Source: Alphaproteobacteria bacterium UBA6411
Lineage (GTDB): Bacteria; Pseudomonadota; Alphaproteobacteria; CAAGCB01; CAG-977
Assembly (NCBI GenBank): GCA_002438565.1
Contig: DJPN01000006.1
Span: 19,885 to 83,884 of the forward strand
Direction of reading: 5' to 3'
DNA length: 64,000 nt
Every line of letters starts with the position of its first letter. Within the stretch, counting starts at the first letter, position 1. A program made the position numbers and the translations under genes. The notes beneath the pieces were generated by a model that was not told where the DNA came from, made no database searches, and saw only the letters and a program-made list of their open reading frames with translations. Below are positions 9,123 through 17,746 of this stretch, one piece after another.

Positions 9123-9791
9123 TTATGAATTTTCTTTTATTATTTTATTAAGCTCCTCACGCCAGCGATACGGATTATGCCAAAAGCACCCGACACATCC
9201 CGCTTCATCGTTCGGGGAAGCCGCATCCCAATTTTCACCGCCTTTGTACCAGAAATGAATCCCCGGGAAACAACCTCTTTTGCCCGTTTCAAAACATTTT
9301 TCGCATTGACGGGATTTCAACAAATTGTTTGAACGATTCAGTAACATAAATTTTGCTTTAAGCTCTTCATTGGAAAGTCTGTCGTTGTCCTGTTCGTTTT
9401 GCCCCCAGCGAATTTGCGGAAAACGATGATCAACTTCCAATTCCCTGTCAGATAATTTACGGAGCAAAACAGCTTCTTCGTTTTTGTATAAATTTTTCAC
9501 CCGTTTTGCAACAGCCTCCGAAATCCCCGAACGCGCTTTGGATACAGGCAATAACTCGGTTGAAGCCAGTTTGCGAAAAACAGTCTTGCTCTTGCAATGC
9601 GGACAATATTGTTTTTTAAAAAGATTGCCTTTCTCATCACAGTCAAGCTGAATCCCTTTTTCCTGCCGCCAAACTTGCCACGTTTTGGCTTGCCCCGATC
9701 TCAGCTCGCACTTTGTGCAATGCCATTGCAAATCGGACATTGTTTCGAAATCTTTGTAATTCGTACTGCCTTCTTTAAAAGGATTCGTCAT
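9123..9791 (-). CDS. HNH-type restriction endonuclease (candidate type II)
   Basis: A 222-residue zinc-rich protein. Paired cysteines occur at C25/C28, C63/C66, C163/C166 and C199/C202, enough for two structural zinc sites. The HNH core is LEVDHRFPQIRWG (His122 with Asp121), followed by LLNRSNNLLKSRQCEKC with Asn152/155/156. This arrangement resembles the HNH nucleases of MboII- and Eco31I-like type II enzymes; that family link is from memory and needs a search. Its gene starts 1 base after the mrp stop and is followed by the XRE and two methyltransferase genes, so it completes a restriction-modification system. A non-restriction HNH role is possible but less likely with two dedicated methyltransferases next door. 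Confidence 0.75.
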   Translation of the reverse strand: MTNPFKEGSTNYKDFETMSDLQWHCTKCELRSGQAKTWQVWRQEKGIQLDCDEKGNLFKKQYCPHCKSKTVFRKLASTELLPVSKARSGISEAVAKRVKNLYKNEEAVLLRKLSDRELEVDHRFPQIRWGQNEQDNDRLSNEELKAKFMLLNRSNNLLKSRQCEKCFETGKRGCFPGIHFWYKGGENWDAASPNDEAGCVGCFWHNPYRWREELNKIIKENS

Positions 9792-9792
9792 T

Positions 9793-10617
9793 TCATTCCC
9801 CTATTTTCAGTCCGTTCAAAAACTTGTCGAAGTCTTTGCCGTCGTAGTCTTCGATTTTGCCCGCGTCGCACATTTTTGCCGTTTCGGGGTTCATCGGCAG
9901 CTGGACGGTATACGGAATTGCGTATTTTCCCGCAATTTCAAAGATATGGCTTTCCCCGAAAATATAATGCTTTTTATGGCAGTCGGGACATTCAAAGTAC
10001 GCCATGTTTTCGACGATTCCCAAAACGGGAACGTTCATTTTGTTCGCCATTTTGACCGCTTTTTCGACAATCATCGAAACCAATTCCTGCGGCGACGTTA
10101 CAATCACGATGCCGTCGACGGGAATCGACTGAAACACGGTCAGCGGCACGTCGCCCGTTCCGGGGGGCATATCGATAAACATCACGTCGACATCGCCCCA
10201 GACGACATCCGTCCAAAACTGTTTGACCGTTCCCGCAATCACGGGACCGCGCCACAGCACGGGGTCGGTGTCGTTTTCAAGCAGCATGTTGACGGACATG
10301 ATTTCAACGCCCGATTTTGTTTCGGCGGGAAAAATGCCGCTGTCGTTGCCCATCGCCTTTTGCGTCACGCCGAACGTTTTGGGAATTGAGGGCCCCGTAA
10401 TGTCCGCGTCCAAAACAGCGGTTTTCAAGCCTTTTTTCCGCGCTGCAACCGCCAGCATGCTTGTCACCGACGATTTGCCCACGCCGCCTTTGCCGCTGAC
10501 AACCGCAATGACTTTTTTGACATGCGAATCCGTGTTCGATTTGGCAATCAAATCCTCTTTGCCGCGTTCCGAACAATGGTGCGAACAGGTTGAACAGTTA
10601 TGCAAACATTCCGCCAT
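9793..10617 (-). CDS. mrp: Mrp/NBP35-family iron-sulfur cluster carrier ATPase
   Basis: It is a P-loop ATPase that carries Fe-S clusters to apoproteins. The deviant Walker A is VVSGKGGVGKSSV, and the Mrp signature DIDxPP region reads MFIDMPPGTGDVPLT. A C-terminal FECPDCHKKH supplies the CxxC that binds the bridging cluster at the dimer interface. The N-terminus carries an extra cluster-type motif, C4-x3-C8-x2-C11-x3-C15, and lacks the DUF59/MIP18 domain usual in proteobacterial Mrp/ApbC. This short cysteine-headed form is known mainly from anaerobes. It lies 1 base behind lpxB, and the restriction-modification cassette follows it 1 base later. Confidence 0.93.
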   Translation of the reverse strand: MAECLHNCSTCSHHCSERGKEDLIAKSNTDSHVKKVIAVVSGKGGVGKSSVTSMLAVAARKKGLKTAVLDADITGPSIPKTFGVTQKAMGNDSGIFPAETKSGVEIMSVNMLLENDTDPVLWRGPVIAGTVKQFWTDVVWGDVDVMFIDMPPGTGDVPLTVFQSIPVDGIVIVTSPQELVSMIVEKAVKMANKMNVPVLGIVENMAYFECPDCHKKHYIFGESHIFEIAGKYAIPYTVQLPMNPETAKMCDAGKIEDYDGKDFDKFLNGLKIGE

Positions 10618-10618
10618 T

Positions 10619-11782
10619 TCATTTTTCCTTTATCAAATCCAAAATCGCGTCGGCGGCTTTTTGGCTGGGCGTTTCAGCCCCGTCCGCCCCCAGCATTTTC
10701 AGCACGTCGAATGCGCCGTTCACTTCGGCGTCTTTGTACGCTTCATCCGTCAAAAGCTTTTCGACTTCCGCCGCCAAAAGGTCTGGTTTGCAGTCCTCCA
10801 GCAAATATTCTTTGACGATTTCCTTGTCCGCCAAAATGTTGACCAAGTTCGCATACTTGCCGCTGACCAGTTTGCGCGCCAAAAACGATGAAACGGGGTT
10901 CATTTTGTACGCAATCGTGTAGGGAACTTTCGCCATCGCCAGTTCCAAAGCGACCGTCCCCGACGCCGCCAAAGCCGCGTCCGCCGCCGCAAAAGCGTCA
11001 TACCGCGCCGTTTCACCCGTCACGACAATGACGGGCAAAGCCCAGTCCTTGACCGCCGCCTTGACCGCGTACTGCACCGTCGCAACCGTCGGTACGACGA
11101 TTTTCATATCGGGGTGTTTTTGCGCCAGCAAAGCGACCGTATCTTTGAACACAGGCAGCAAGTATTTGATTTCCGACCGTCTGCTGCCCGGCAGAACGCA
11201 CAGCAGCTTTTCATTTTCGGCAATGCCGTGTTCGGCGCGGAAAGCCGCCCCGTTTCCTTTTGCCGCGCCGCCCTCGACAACGGGATGACCGACAAAATCG
11301 ACTTTCAAGCCGTAGGGCGTAAAGTATTTCGCTTCATACGGCAACAAAGCCAGAAGCAAATCAATGTAGCGTCCGCACGTTTTCGCGCGCCCCTTTTTCC
11401 ACGCCCACACTTGCGGGGCGACGTAATGCACCTGCGGAATCCCCGTGTGCAAAGAGCGCAAGCCTTGATTGACCCGCACTGAAAAGCTCCAGCTGTCGAC
11501 GGTAACGACAACGGCGGGCTTTTTGGCAACAATGTCGTCGACCGTTTGACGGATGCGCGCCATAATGCGCGGAATGGACGGAATGACCTCTGCCAAACCC
11601 ATCACCGCCAGTTCCGACGAATCGAACAGGCTTTCAAAGCCCTGTTCCGCCATGGTTTCACCGCCGACGCCCGCAAAGCGGACTTTTCCGCCCGTTTTTT
11701 CACGCAGGGCTTTCATCAGCCTTGAAGCCAGCAAATCGCCCGACGGTTCGCCCGCAATCAGATAAATCAGTCTTTCTTTCAC
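10619..11782 (-). CDS. lpxB: Lipid-A-disaccharide synthase
   Basis: It joins UDP-2,3-diacylglucosamine to lipid X, forming the lipid A disaccharide, at the inner face of the membrane. The 387-residue GT19 glycosyltransferase starts with the typical LIAGEPSGDLLASRLMKAL; the YVAPQVWAW segment and LPGSRRSEI nucleotide-binding region are both present. The start is a GTG with GGAGT eight bases upstream. It sits 5 bases behind lpxI and continues the lpxD-fabZ-lpxA-lpxI-lpxB run, so the whole early lipid A pathway is transcribed together. Confidence 0.96.
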   Translation of the reverse strand: MKERLIYLIAGEPSGDLLASRLMKALREKTGGKVRFAGVGGETMAEQGFESLFDSSELAVMGLAEVIPSIPRIMARIRQTVDDIVAKKPAVVVTVDSWSFSVRVNQGLRSLHTGIPQVHYVAPQVWAWKKGRAKTCGRYIDLLLALLPYEAKYFTPYGLKVDFVGHPVVEGGAAKGNGAAFRAEHGIAENEKLLCVLPGSRRSEIKYLLPVFKDTVALLAQKHPDMKIVVPTVATVQYAVKAAVKDWALPVIVVTGETARYDAFAAADAALAASGTVALELAMAKVPYTIAYKMNPVSSFLARKLVSGKYANLVNILADKEIVKEYLLEDCKPDLLAAEVEKLLTDEAYKDAEVNGAFDVLKMLGADGAETPSQKAADAILDLIKEK

Positions 11783-11787
11783 AGCGG

Positions 11788-12609
11788 TTACTCCTGTATT
11801 TTAATCCCGACAACAAACAGTCCCAACTCATCTGCTTTGGCGACCACGGCGGAGCGGTCGACGATTAAAGTCTTGCCCGCCTGCACCGCAATTCCACGCA
11901 ATCCCGAAGCCACCGCGTTTTCCACCGTCGAAACGCCGATGGTCGGCAAATCCGCGCGCTGTTCCTGCTGCGGCTTTTTCGTTTTGACCAATACGCCGCC
12001 CAAGCCGTCGCGTTTCAAATCTTTGCACCGTTTTATCAAAGCGTCCGTTCCCTCGACCGCTTCGACGCCCAGCACGATGCCCTGCTGAACGATGACGGAC
12101 TGTCCGACGTCCAACGCCCCCAGACCGAGGGCGATTTTGACGCCGTGTTCAATGTCCGCCAAAGCCTGCGCGTCGGGTTTGATTTTGCCGAACACGCCTT
12201 CGGTCGCCAGAATGTCGCCCAAAACTTCGTGAACGCCGATGATTTTAAAGCCTTCTGTTTCGATGTATTTGATGACCGAAGTCAGCAAATGGTCGTCGCC
12301 GAACGCTTTAAATCCGATTTTGGCAAGGAATTTCGCCGTCCACCAATCGGGGCGCAGCTGAAACAAAGACGGACGGCGCACGGGACCGATCATCACGATT
12401 TCCTCAACGCCCTGTTCATGAAAGAACTTGACAGCCTTTCCCGCTTCGCCCAGCCGAATCCACAACCCGACATCGCCGCCGATTGAATCGGGCAAAGCGA
12501 AATCCTTTAACCCGACAACGGCAAAGGGGCGACCCTGCGCCCGACAGCCGTCAATCAGCTGCCGCGGCAAGTGACCGCCCCCCGCTATAATGCCCAGTTT
12601 TTTCATCAT
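11788..12609 (-). CDS. lpxI: UDP-2,3-diacylglucosamine pyrophosphatase LpxI
   Basis: It hydrolyses UDP-2,3-diacylglucosamine to lipid X and UMP, the step done by LpxH in enterobacteria. The 273-residue DUF1009 protein starts LGIIAGGGHLPRQLI and has the family region MIGPVRRPSLFQLRPDW and the C-terminal stretch IGVSTVENAVASGLRG. The gene lies directly between lpxA and lpxB, as usual in alphaproteobacteria that use LpxI, and its ATG overlaps the lpxA stop by 4 bases. No LpxH-type metallophosphatase is present in the window. Confidence 0.95.
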   Translation of the reverse strand: MMKKLGIIAGGGHLPRQLIDGCRAQGRPFAVVGLKDFALPDSIGGDVGLWIRLGEAGKAVKFFHEQGVEEIVMIGPVRRPSLFQLRPDWWTAKFLAKIGFKAFGDDHLLTSVIKYIETEGFKIIGVHEVLGDILATEGVFGKIKPDAQALADIEHGVKIALGLGALDVGQSVIVQQGIVLGVEAVEGTDALIKRCKDLKRDGLGGVLVKTKKPQQEQRADLPTIGVSTVENAVASGLRGIAVQAGKTLIVDRSAVVAKADELGLFVVGIKIQE

Positions 12610-13394
12610 TCCGCAGTCTTGGGATGCATAAAGCCGCGCTTGTAGTCGGTTTGCATAAACGTGACAATCTCCTGCACGGGTTCGCAGTCGCGATAAGTTT
12701 CCGCGACTTTTGCCACACGGTCGGACAAAGTGCCGTCGCCGTTGAAGATTTCTCCGACCGCCAGACGCAGCGTGTTAATCGTTTCCAGCGAAAAGCCTCG
12801 GCGTTTCAAACCGACGATATTGACGCCTTCCAGCACATTGAAAGAAATCAAGGAATACGGAATCACGTCGCGGGCGATGCCGCACATGCCGCCGACCATC
12901 GCGTGCGCGCCGATGCGCGTAAACTGATGCACTGCGGACAGTCCTCCGATAATCGCGCGGTCGCCGACTTTGACGTGTCCCGCCAAGGTCGCATTGTTCG
13001 ACATGATAACGTTGTTGCCGACTTGACAGTCGTGCGCGATGTGCGTCCCGATCATGAACAAGCCGTTGTCCCCGACGCGGGTCACGTTTCCGCCGTCGGG
13101 CGAGCCGGGCTGCATGGTCGCGTGTTCGCGAATCGAGTTGTTTTTGCCGATAATCAGCTTGCCTTTCTTTTCCTTGTCTTTCAAGTCTTGATTTTTACCG
13201 CCGATGACGGCAAAAGGGCTGATTTCGGTGTTTTCGCCGACAGTCGTATCACCGCCGACCCACACATGGGAAATCAAAGTAACGCCGTCGTTCAAAACGA
13301 CCTGCGGCCCGACATAGCTGTAAGGTCCGACCGTTACGTTGTCGCCCAACTGCGCGCCGTCTTCGATAATGGCGGTAGGATGAATGTTGTTCAT
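12606..13394 (-). CDS. lpxA: UDP-GlcNAc O-acyltransferase
   Basis: It transfers a 3-hydroxyacyl chain from acyl carrier protein to the 3-OH of UDP-GlcNAc, the first lipid A step. The 262-residue protein has hexapeptide repeats of a left-handed beta helix over residues 8-185, the catalytic His121 in GTHIAHDCQVG, and a C-terminal helical domain. The HATMQPGSPDGG loop is the characteristic LpxA substrate segment. It is followed by lpxI with a 4-base overlap and preceded by fabZ 3 bases away. Confidence 0.97.
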   Translation of the reverse strand: MNNIHPTAIIEDGAQLGDNVTVGPYSYVGPQVVLNDGVTLISHVWVGGDTTVGENTEISPFAVIGGKNQDLKDKEKKGKLIIGKNNSIREHATMQPGSPDGGNVTRVGDNGLFMIGTHIAHDCQVGNNVIMSNNATLAGHVKVGDRAIIGGLSAVHQFTRIGAHAMVGGMCGIARDVIPYSLISFNVLEGVNIVGLKRRGFSLETINTLRLAVGEIFNGDGTLSDRVAKVAETYRDCEPVQEIVTFMQTDYKRGFMHPKTAE

Positions 13395-13397
13395 GGG

Positions 13398-13856
13398 TTA
13401 TTTCTTTTCTTCAAAAATCATGGCTGTAAAGACGGCTTCCGCGTGCAAAACGCCGTCAACCGTCGCTTCGCCGCGGAAACGGTAGACATTACGGCGTTCC
13501 TGTTCCTTGACGACGTGCATTTTCAGCTGATGGCCGGGCAGAACGGGTTTGCGGAATTTGGCGTTTTCGACGCTCATAAAGAACACGCTTTTCTTGTGCC
13601 CCTCTTCTTGATTGCTCATTACGGCAACGGCGGCGGTCTGCGCCATCGCTTCAATAATCAAAACACCGGGCATAACGGGATTTTCGGGAAAATGTCCCGT
13701 GAACTGCGGTTCGTTCATCGTGACGTTTTTCAGACCGATTGCTTCTTCGTTCGGTTTGATGATGTCCACCTTGTCCACCAGCAAAAACGGATAGCGGTGG
13801 GGAATCATGGTCAAAATTTCGTTGATTCCGATTTCTCTGATAACTTCTTTTTCCAC
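13398..13856 (-). CDS. fabZ: 3-hydroxyacyl-[acyl-carrier-protein] dehydratase
   Basis: It dehydrates 3-hydroxyacyl-ACP in fatty acid elongation and competes with LpxA for the same substrate, which explains its place among lpx genes. The hot-dog fold motif PHRYPFLLVD is followed by GHFPENPVMPGVLIIEAMAQ, with the catalytic His55 and Glu69. I chose the GTG at 13856 because AAGGAG lies eight bases upstream; a GTG at 13865 would overlap that ribosome site. The mature length would be 152 residues. Confidence 0.96.
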   Translation of the reverse strand: MEKEVIREIGINEILTMIPHRYPFLLVDKVDIIKPNEEAIGLKNVTMNEPQFTGHFPENPVMPGVLIIEAMAQTAAVAVMSNQEEGHKKSVFFMSVENAKFRKPVLPGHQLKMHVVKEQERRNVYRFRGEATVDGVLHAEAVFTAMIFEEKK

Positions 13857-13868
13857 GGAAAGCACTCC

Positions 13869-14885
13869 TTAACGTTTAATCAGTTTTTTCAAAGTGGCGA
13901 CTTGGCGCATGTATTCTTTCAACGGAACGGCGGGCGATCCCATCAAATGTTCCATCGGTTCGACATCGCGCAAAATACCGGATTGAGCCGCAATCTGCGC
14001 CCCGCTGCCGATATTCAAGTGACCTGCAACCCCTGCCTGCCCCGCCAAAACGACAAAATCCCCCATTTTTGTGCTGCCTGCGACGCCGACTTGCGAAACG
14101 ATGACGCAGCATTTTCCCGTTTGGACGTTGTGGCCGAACTGAATCAAGTTGTCCAGACGAGAACCGTCGCCGATGACCGTATCGCCCAAAGCCCCGCGGT
14201 CAAGGCAGGTATTCGCGCCGATTTCCACATCGTTGCCGATAATCACGCGCCCCAGCTGCGGAATTTTGGTGTGTCCCTTCGGGCTCATAAAGAATCCGAA
14301 GCCGTCCTGTCCGATGCGGGCGCCCGGATAAATGTAAACCTTGTTGCCAGCAATCGTGTACTGCACGGACGCGTTTGCACCGACAATGCAGTCGTCGCCC
14401 AAAATCACGTTGTCGCCAATAACTGCGTTCGGGAAAATGTGGCCGTTTTTGCCGATTTTGACGTTTTCACCGACGACCGCCCCCGCGTCAATGCGCGTTC
14501 CTTCGCCGATTTCAGCCGTATCGGCAACAACGGCGCGCGGGTGCACGACGGTTTTTTCCGATTTTTCGTTCGGATAGAACGCCGCCGCCGCCAATCCGTA
14601 GGAACGATAGGGTTCTTTGGCAACCAAAACCGCGGAAGATTCGGGAACTTTATCGACAAATTCGGCGGAAACGATGCACACGCCCGCTTTGGTGTTTTCC
14701 AAATCGCCAACGTATTTTTTGCTTAACAAAAAGCTGACGTCTTTTTCACCGCCGTCCTGCAAAGAACCGACGTTTTCATACACGGCATCCGCTTTGGAAT
14801 GAGGTCCGATTTCAGTCTGCGTGATTTCCGCCAACTGCTGCAAAGTAAAAGGTCCCGCCTTTTTGAAAAAACGACTGTCGGGCAT
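13869..14885 (-). CDS. lpxD: UDP-3-O-acylglucosamine N-acyltransferase
   Basis: It adds the second acyl chain, N-linked, in lipid A synthesis. Residues 1-100 form the uridine-binding domain (FTLQQLAEIT, YRSYGLAAAAFYP); residues 112-300 are hexapeptide repeats with catalytic His252 in QFGHNVQTG; a helical tail (EYMRQVATLKKLIKR) ends the protein. Length 338 matches the family. It lies between skp and fabZ in the standard bamA-skp-lpxD-fabZ-lpxA order. Confidence 0.97.
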   Translation of the reverse strand: MPDSRFFKKAGPFTLQQLAEITQTEIGPHSKADAVYENVGSLQDGGEKDVSFLLSKKYVGDLENTKAGVCIVSAEFVDKVPESSAVLVAKEPYRSYGLAAAAFYPNEKSEKTVVHPRAVVADTAEIGEGTRIDAGAVVGENVKIGKNGHIFPNAVIGDNVILGDDCIVGANASVQYTIAGNKVYIYPGARIGQDGFGFFMSPKGHTKIPQLGRVIIGNDVEIGANTCLDRGALGDTVIGDGSRLDNLIQFGHNVQTGKCCVIVSQVGVAGSTKMGDFVVLAGQAGVAGHLNIGSGAQIAAQSGILRDVEPMEHLMGSPAVPLKEYMRQVATLKKLIKR

Positions 14886-14906
14886 TGATGTATCCTTCTC
14901 GGTTAA

Positions 14907-15467
14907 TTATTTTTTGGATTTTTTCGCGGGTTCAAGCGAAACTTTTTTGATGTCGATTTTGGGCATTTTTTTGTTGACGCGTTCAATCGCCTGTTTTGTC
15001 ATATCCAAATCGTTATCAAAGTAAAACGCATTGCGGGCATCGACAATCGCGTCAAAGCCTTTTTCTTTCGCCAATTCTTTGACAACAGGATTTACAGCGT
15101 TTTCTTTGAAGGAAATCAAAGCCTTTGCGAACTCTTCCTGCAATTCCTGTCCGGCCTTTTGCGCTTTTTCCTGCAATTCGCGTTCAGCTTTGTCAATGGA
15201 ATCCAGTTTGATGCCCAGTTCTGCTTTGGACAAATTATTTTCCTGTTCCGCCAGCTCTTTTTTGCGATTGACGATGGTTTGAGCTTCCTTTTCAAACTGG
15301 GACTTCAACAAAGCGAGTATTTTGTCGCGCTGCAGCTGCAATCCCTGCAAAGCCGTCGACTGCTGAGCCAATGCGGCATCGTTGATAAATCCGATTTTTG
15401 TTTCATCCGCACGAACGGAAGTCGATAACAAAACGCCTGTCATCACCAATAAAAGTTCTTTTTTCAT
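14907..15467 (-). CDS. skp: Skp/OmpH-family periplasmic chaperone
   Basis: It holds unfolded outer-membrane proteins in the periplasm for delivery to BamA. The 186-residue precursor has a signal peptide of about 20 residues (MKKELLLVMTGVLLSTSVRA), then a long charged helical region (about 40-125) that forms the tentacle-like coiled-coil arms, and a short beta region FDAIVDARNAFYFDN typical of the body domain. The gene starts 3 bases after the bamA stop. The basic tail PAKKSKK is short and of no known function. Confidence 0.9.
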   Translation of the reverse strand: MKKELLLVMTGVLLSTSVRADETKIGFINDAALAQQSTALQGLQLQRDKILALLKSQFEKEAQTIVNRKKELAEQENNLSKAELGIKLDSIDKAERELQEKAQKAGQELQEEFAKALISFKENAVNPVVKELAKEKGFDAIVDARNAFYFDNDLDMTKQAIERVNKKMPKIDIKKVSLEPAKKSKK

Positions 15468-15470
15468 TTT

Positions 15471-17735
15471 TTAAAATCCTGTCCCAAAGTTCAAACGGAA
15501 ATACTCTGTTTTATCAAAGCGTTCTTTCCGCACCGGAATCGCATAGTCAATGTTAATCGGCCCCAAAGGCGACGACCACACAAAACCGATACCTATACTA
15601 CCACGCAATTTGGAAGAATACCACATTTCAGATTCATTAAATCCGCTGGGTTTTCCCGTAACGCCCCAATCGGTGAAAATTTTACCCTTCATGCCGAATT
15701 CGCTGGGCAGCCCCAACGGGAACATCAGCTGCGCGCCGGCCGTCAGCTGCCAGTTGCCGCCCAAAGAATCGTCGCCCTGCTTGGCGCGCGCAGTAACACC
15801 GCCCGTTTCAAAACCGCGCAGGTTTCCACCGCCCAGGAAATAGCGGTTATTCAGACGCACATCCTGCCCGAAGCCGAAGATATAGCCGCCCGAAGTGCTT
15901 AATCCCAGCACCCATTTGTCGGACAGCGGCGTATAAGTGCCGAAACTGTAATCAGAGCGCAAATAGCGGTTGTCGCCGCCAAATCCCGCCAAATCGTTGG
16001 AAAGCGACAAATACCAGCCGTCCGTCGGATTATAGCGGTTGTCCAAATAGTCCCAAAACAGCGATTGGGAAACCATTGACGTCAGAGTCGTCCCTTCCTG
16101 TTCGCGCACATAGCGGGACGCCCCGTCGCTGATATCGAAAATTTTGTCGTTGCGTAAAGTGTATTTGACGGAATGGGACAGCTCTTCGGTATATTTCCAG
16201 CCGAACGAATTGGAAAAGCCGGCCATTTCGGAATTGTATGAACTGGTATCCTTGTAATTTCGGGTCAAGTAGAACACATCCACGCCCCACGACAATTCCC
16301 TGTCCAAAAACCACGGTTCGACAAAACTGATATCAAACAGCGTTTTTTGTTCCGCAACGCTTGCCGACGCGCCGACAACCCGTCCCGTCCCCAAAAAGTT
16401 CCGTTCCTGCACGGACACTTCCGCCAAAGGACCGTCATAGGACGACCAGCCGATTCCCAATTTCAGCGCCCCCGTCGATTTTTCCGTTACATCGGCGCGC
16501 AAAGTCGCTTTGTCGGGCGCGTCCTCGGACGGTTCGATATTGACATCGACCTTTTCAAAATAGTTCAGATTTTCAATGCGCTGTCTGGTGCGGCGGATTT
16601 TGGCGGGACTGTAAGCGTCGCCTTCGGAAAAACGGAATTCGCGGCGGATGACGCGGTCCTGCGTGCGGGTGTTGCCGCGAATGTCGATGCGGTCGATAAA
16701 CAGGTGCTGCCCTTCTTTGACATCGAAAACGACATCCACGGTCGAATCGTCATGCTTGTCCAGTCTGTATTCCACATCAACGAACGGAAACCCCTGCGCC
16801 CCGACCGCATTGGTCAAAGCCAGCACACTGTCGTCGACTTTACTTTGATTGAACGTCTTTCCCGCCTTAAAAGTCGGCACGGAGCGCACGGTTTCGGGAT
16901 TGAAACCTTTTAACGACGAAACGATTTCAACTTTGCCGACCGTGTATTTTTTGCCTTCTTCCAACAGCAGCGTCAGATAAAAATCCTTGCGGTTCGGGGA
17001 CAATTCGGCGGACGACGACACGACTTCAAAATCGATGTAACCGTGATTGAAATAAAAACGGCGCAAAAGCTCTTGATCGTAAGCGAACCTGTCGGGATCG
17101 TAAGTATCCGTCGACGTAAACCAGCGGTACCAGCGCGCTTCTTTGGACAGCATGGTTTCTTCCAGCAAATCGGAATCGAAAGAATTGTTGCCGATAAAGT
17201 CGATTTTGCGGATATACGTCGGTTCGCCTTCCGTAATTTCAAAAACGACATCCAAACGATTTTGCGGACGTTCGATGATTTTCGGTTCGACAACGGCGGA
17301 ATACCGTCCCATGCGGCGGTAAAGTTCGACAATTCTTTGCGTGTCCGCCCGCGCTTTCGCCCGGGTGAAAACCGTTCGCGGACGTAGCGTCAATTCGCCT
17401 TTCAGCTGGTCGGATTTGATTTTTTTGTTTCCCTCGAACGTGATTTTGTTCACAATCGGATTTTCGACCAAGTCAACCGTCAAAACGCCGTTTTTTTCGG
17501 AAAGTTTGACATCGGCGAACAATCCCGTCGAAAACAGTGACTTCAACCCCTTGTCCAGTCTGTCCGGCGTCGCTTCATCCCCCTGCCGAATCATCAGATA
17601 AGTCAAAACCGTTTCGGGTTCGATACGCATCGTCCCGTTAATGACGATTTCATTCACGATTTTCGGCGTTTCCTGCGCATTGGCAAAGGAAACAGCAAAG
17701 CATAAAGCGACAATCAGCGAAAAGCGGCGAAACAA
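15471..17735 (-). CDS. bamA: Outer-membrane protein assembly factor BamA
   Basis: This is the essential core of the machine that inserts beta-barrel proteins into the outer membrane. The 754-residue precursor starts with a signal peptide ending near FANAQE, then five POTRA domains (about 25-420), and a 16-strand Omp85 barrel with the hallmark region LGGGNLRGFE and the VRGS-like KLRGSIGIGFVWSSPLGPI. The last residue is Phe (LNFGTGF), the usual outer-membrane C-terminal signal. The start is TTG, supported by AAGGA eight bases upstream. It follows rseP by 11 bases. Confidence 0.97.
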   Translation of the reverse strand: MFRRFSLIVALCFAVSFANAQETPKIVNEIVINGTMRIEPETVLTYLMIRQGDEATPDRLDKGLKSLFSTGLFADVKLSEKNGVLTVDLVENPIVNKITFEGNKKIKSDQLKGELTLRPRTVFTRAKARADTQRIVELYRRMGRYSAVVEPKIIERPQNRLDVVFEITEGEPTYIRKIDFIGNNSFDSDLLEETMLSKEARWYRWFTSTDTYDPDRFAYDQELLRRFYFNHGYIDFEVVSSSAELSPNRKDFYLTLLLEEGKKYTVGKVEIVSSLKGFNPETVRSVPTFKAGKTFNQSKVDDSVLALTNAVGAQGFPFVDVEYRLDKHDDSTVDVVFDVKEGQHLFIDRIDIRGNTRTQDRVIRREFRFSEGDAYSPAKIRRTRQRIENLNYFEKVDVNIEPSEDAPDKATLRADVTEKSTGALKLGIGWSSYDGPLAEVSVQERNFLGTGRVVGASASVAEQKTLFDISFVEPWFLDRELSWGVDVFYLTRNYKDTSSYNSEMAGFSNSFGWKYTEELSHSVKYTLRNDKIFDISDGASRYVREQEGTTLTSMVSQSLFWDYLDNRYNPTDGWYLSLSNDLAGFGGDNRYLRSDYSFGTYTPLSDKWVLGLSTSGGYIFGFGQDVRLNNRYFLGGGNLRGFETGGVTARAKQGDDSLGGNWQLTAGAQLMFPLGLPSEFGMKGKIFTDWGVTGKPSGFNESEMWYSSKLRGSIGIGFVWSSPLGPINIDYAIPVRKERFDKTEYFRLNFGTGF

Positions 17736-17746
17736 CAGTTCAATCC

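Noticed and set aside
12624..14726. 700-codon open frame on the + strand across lpxA, fabZ and lpxD
   Set aside because: It lies entirely opposite well-identified genes, has no ribosome site, and similar very long antisense frames occur opposite dnaE and lon; they follow from the codon bias of this genome.
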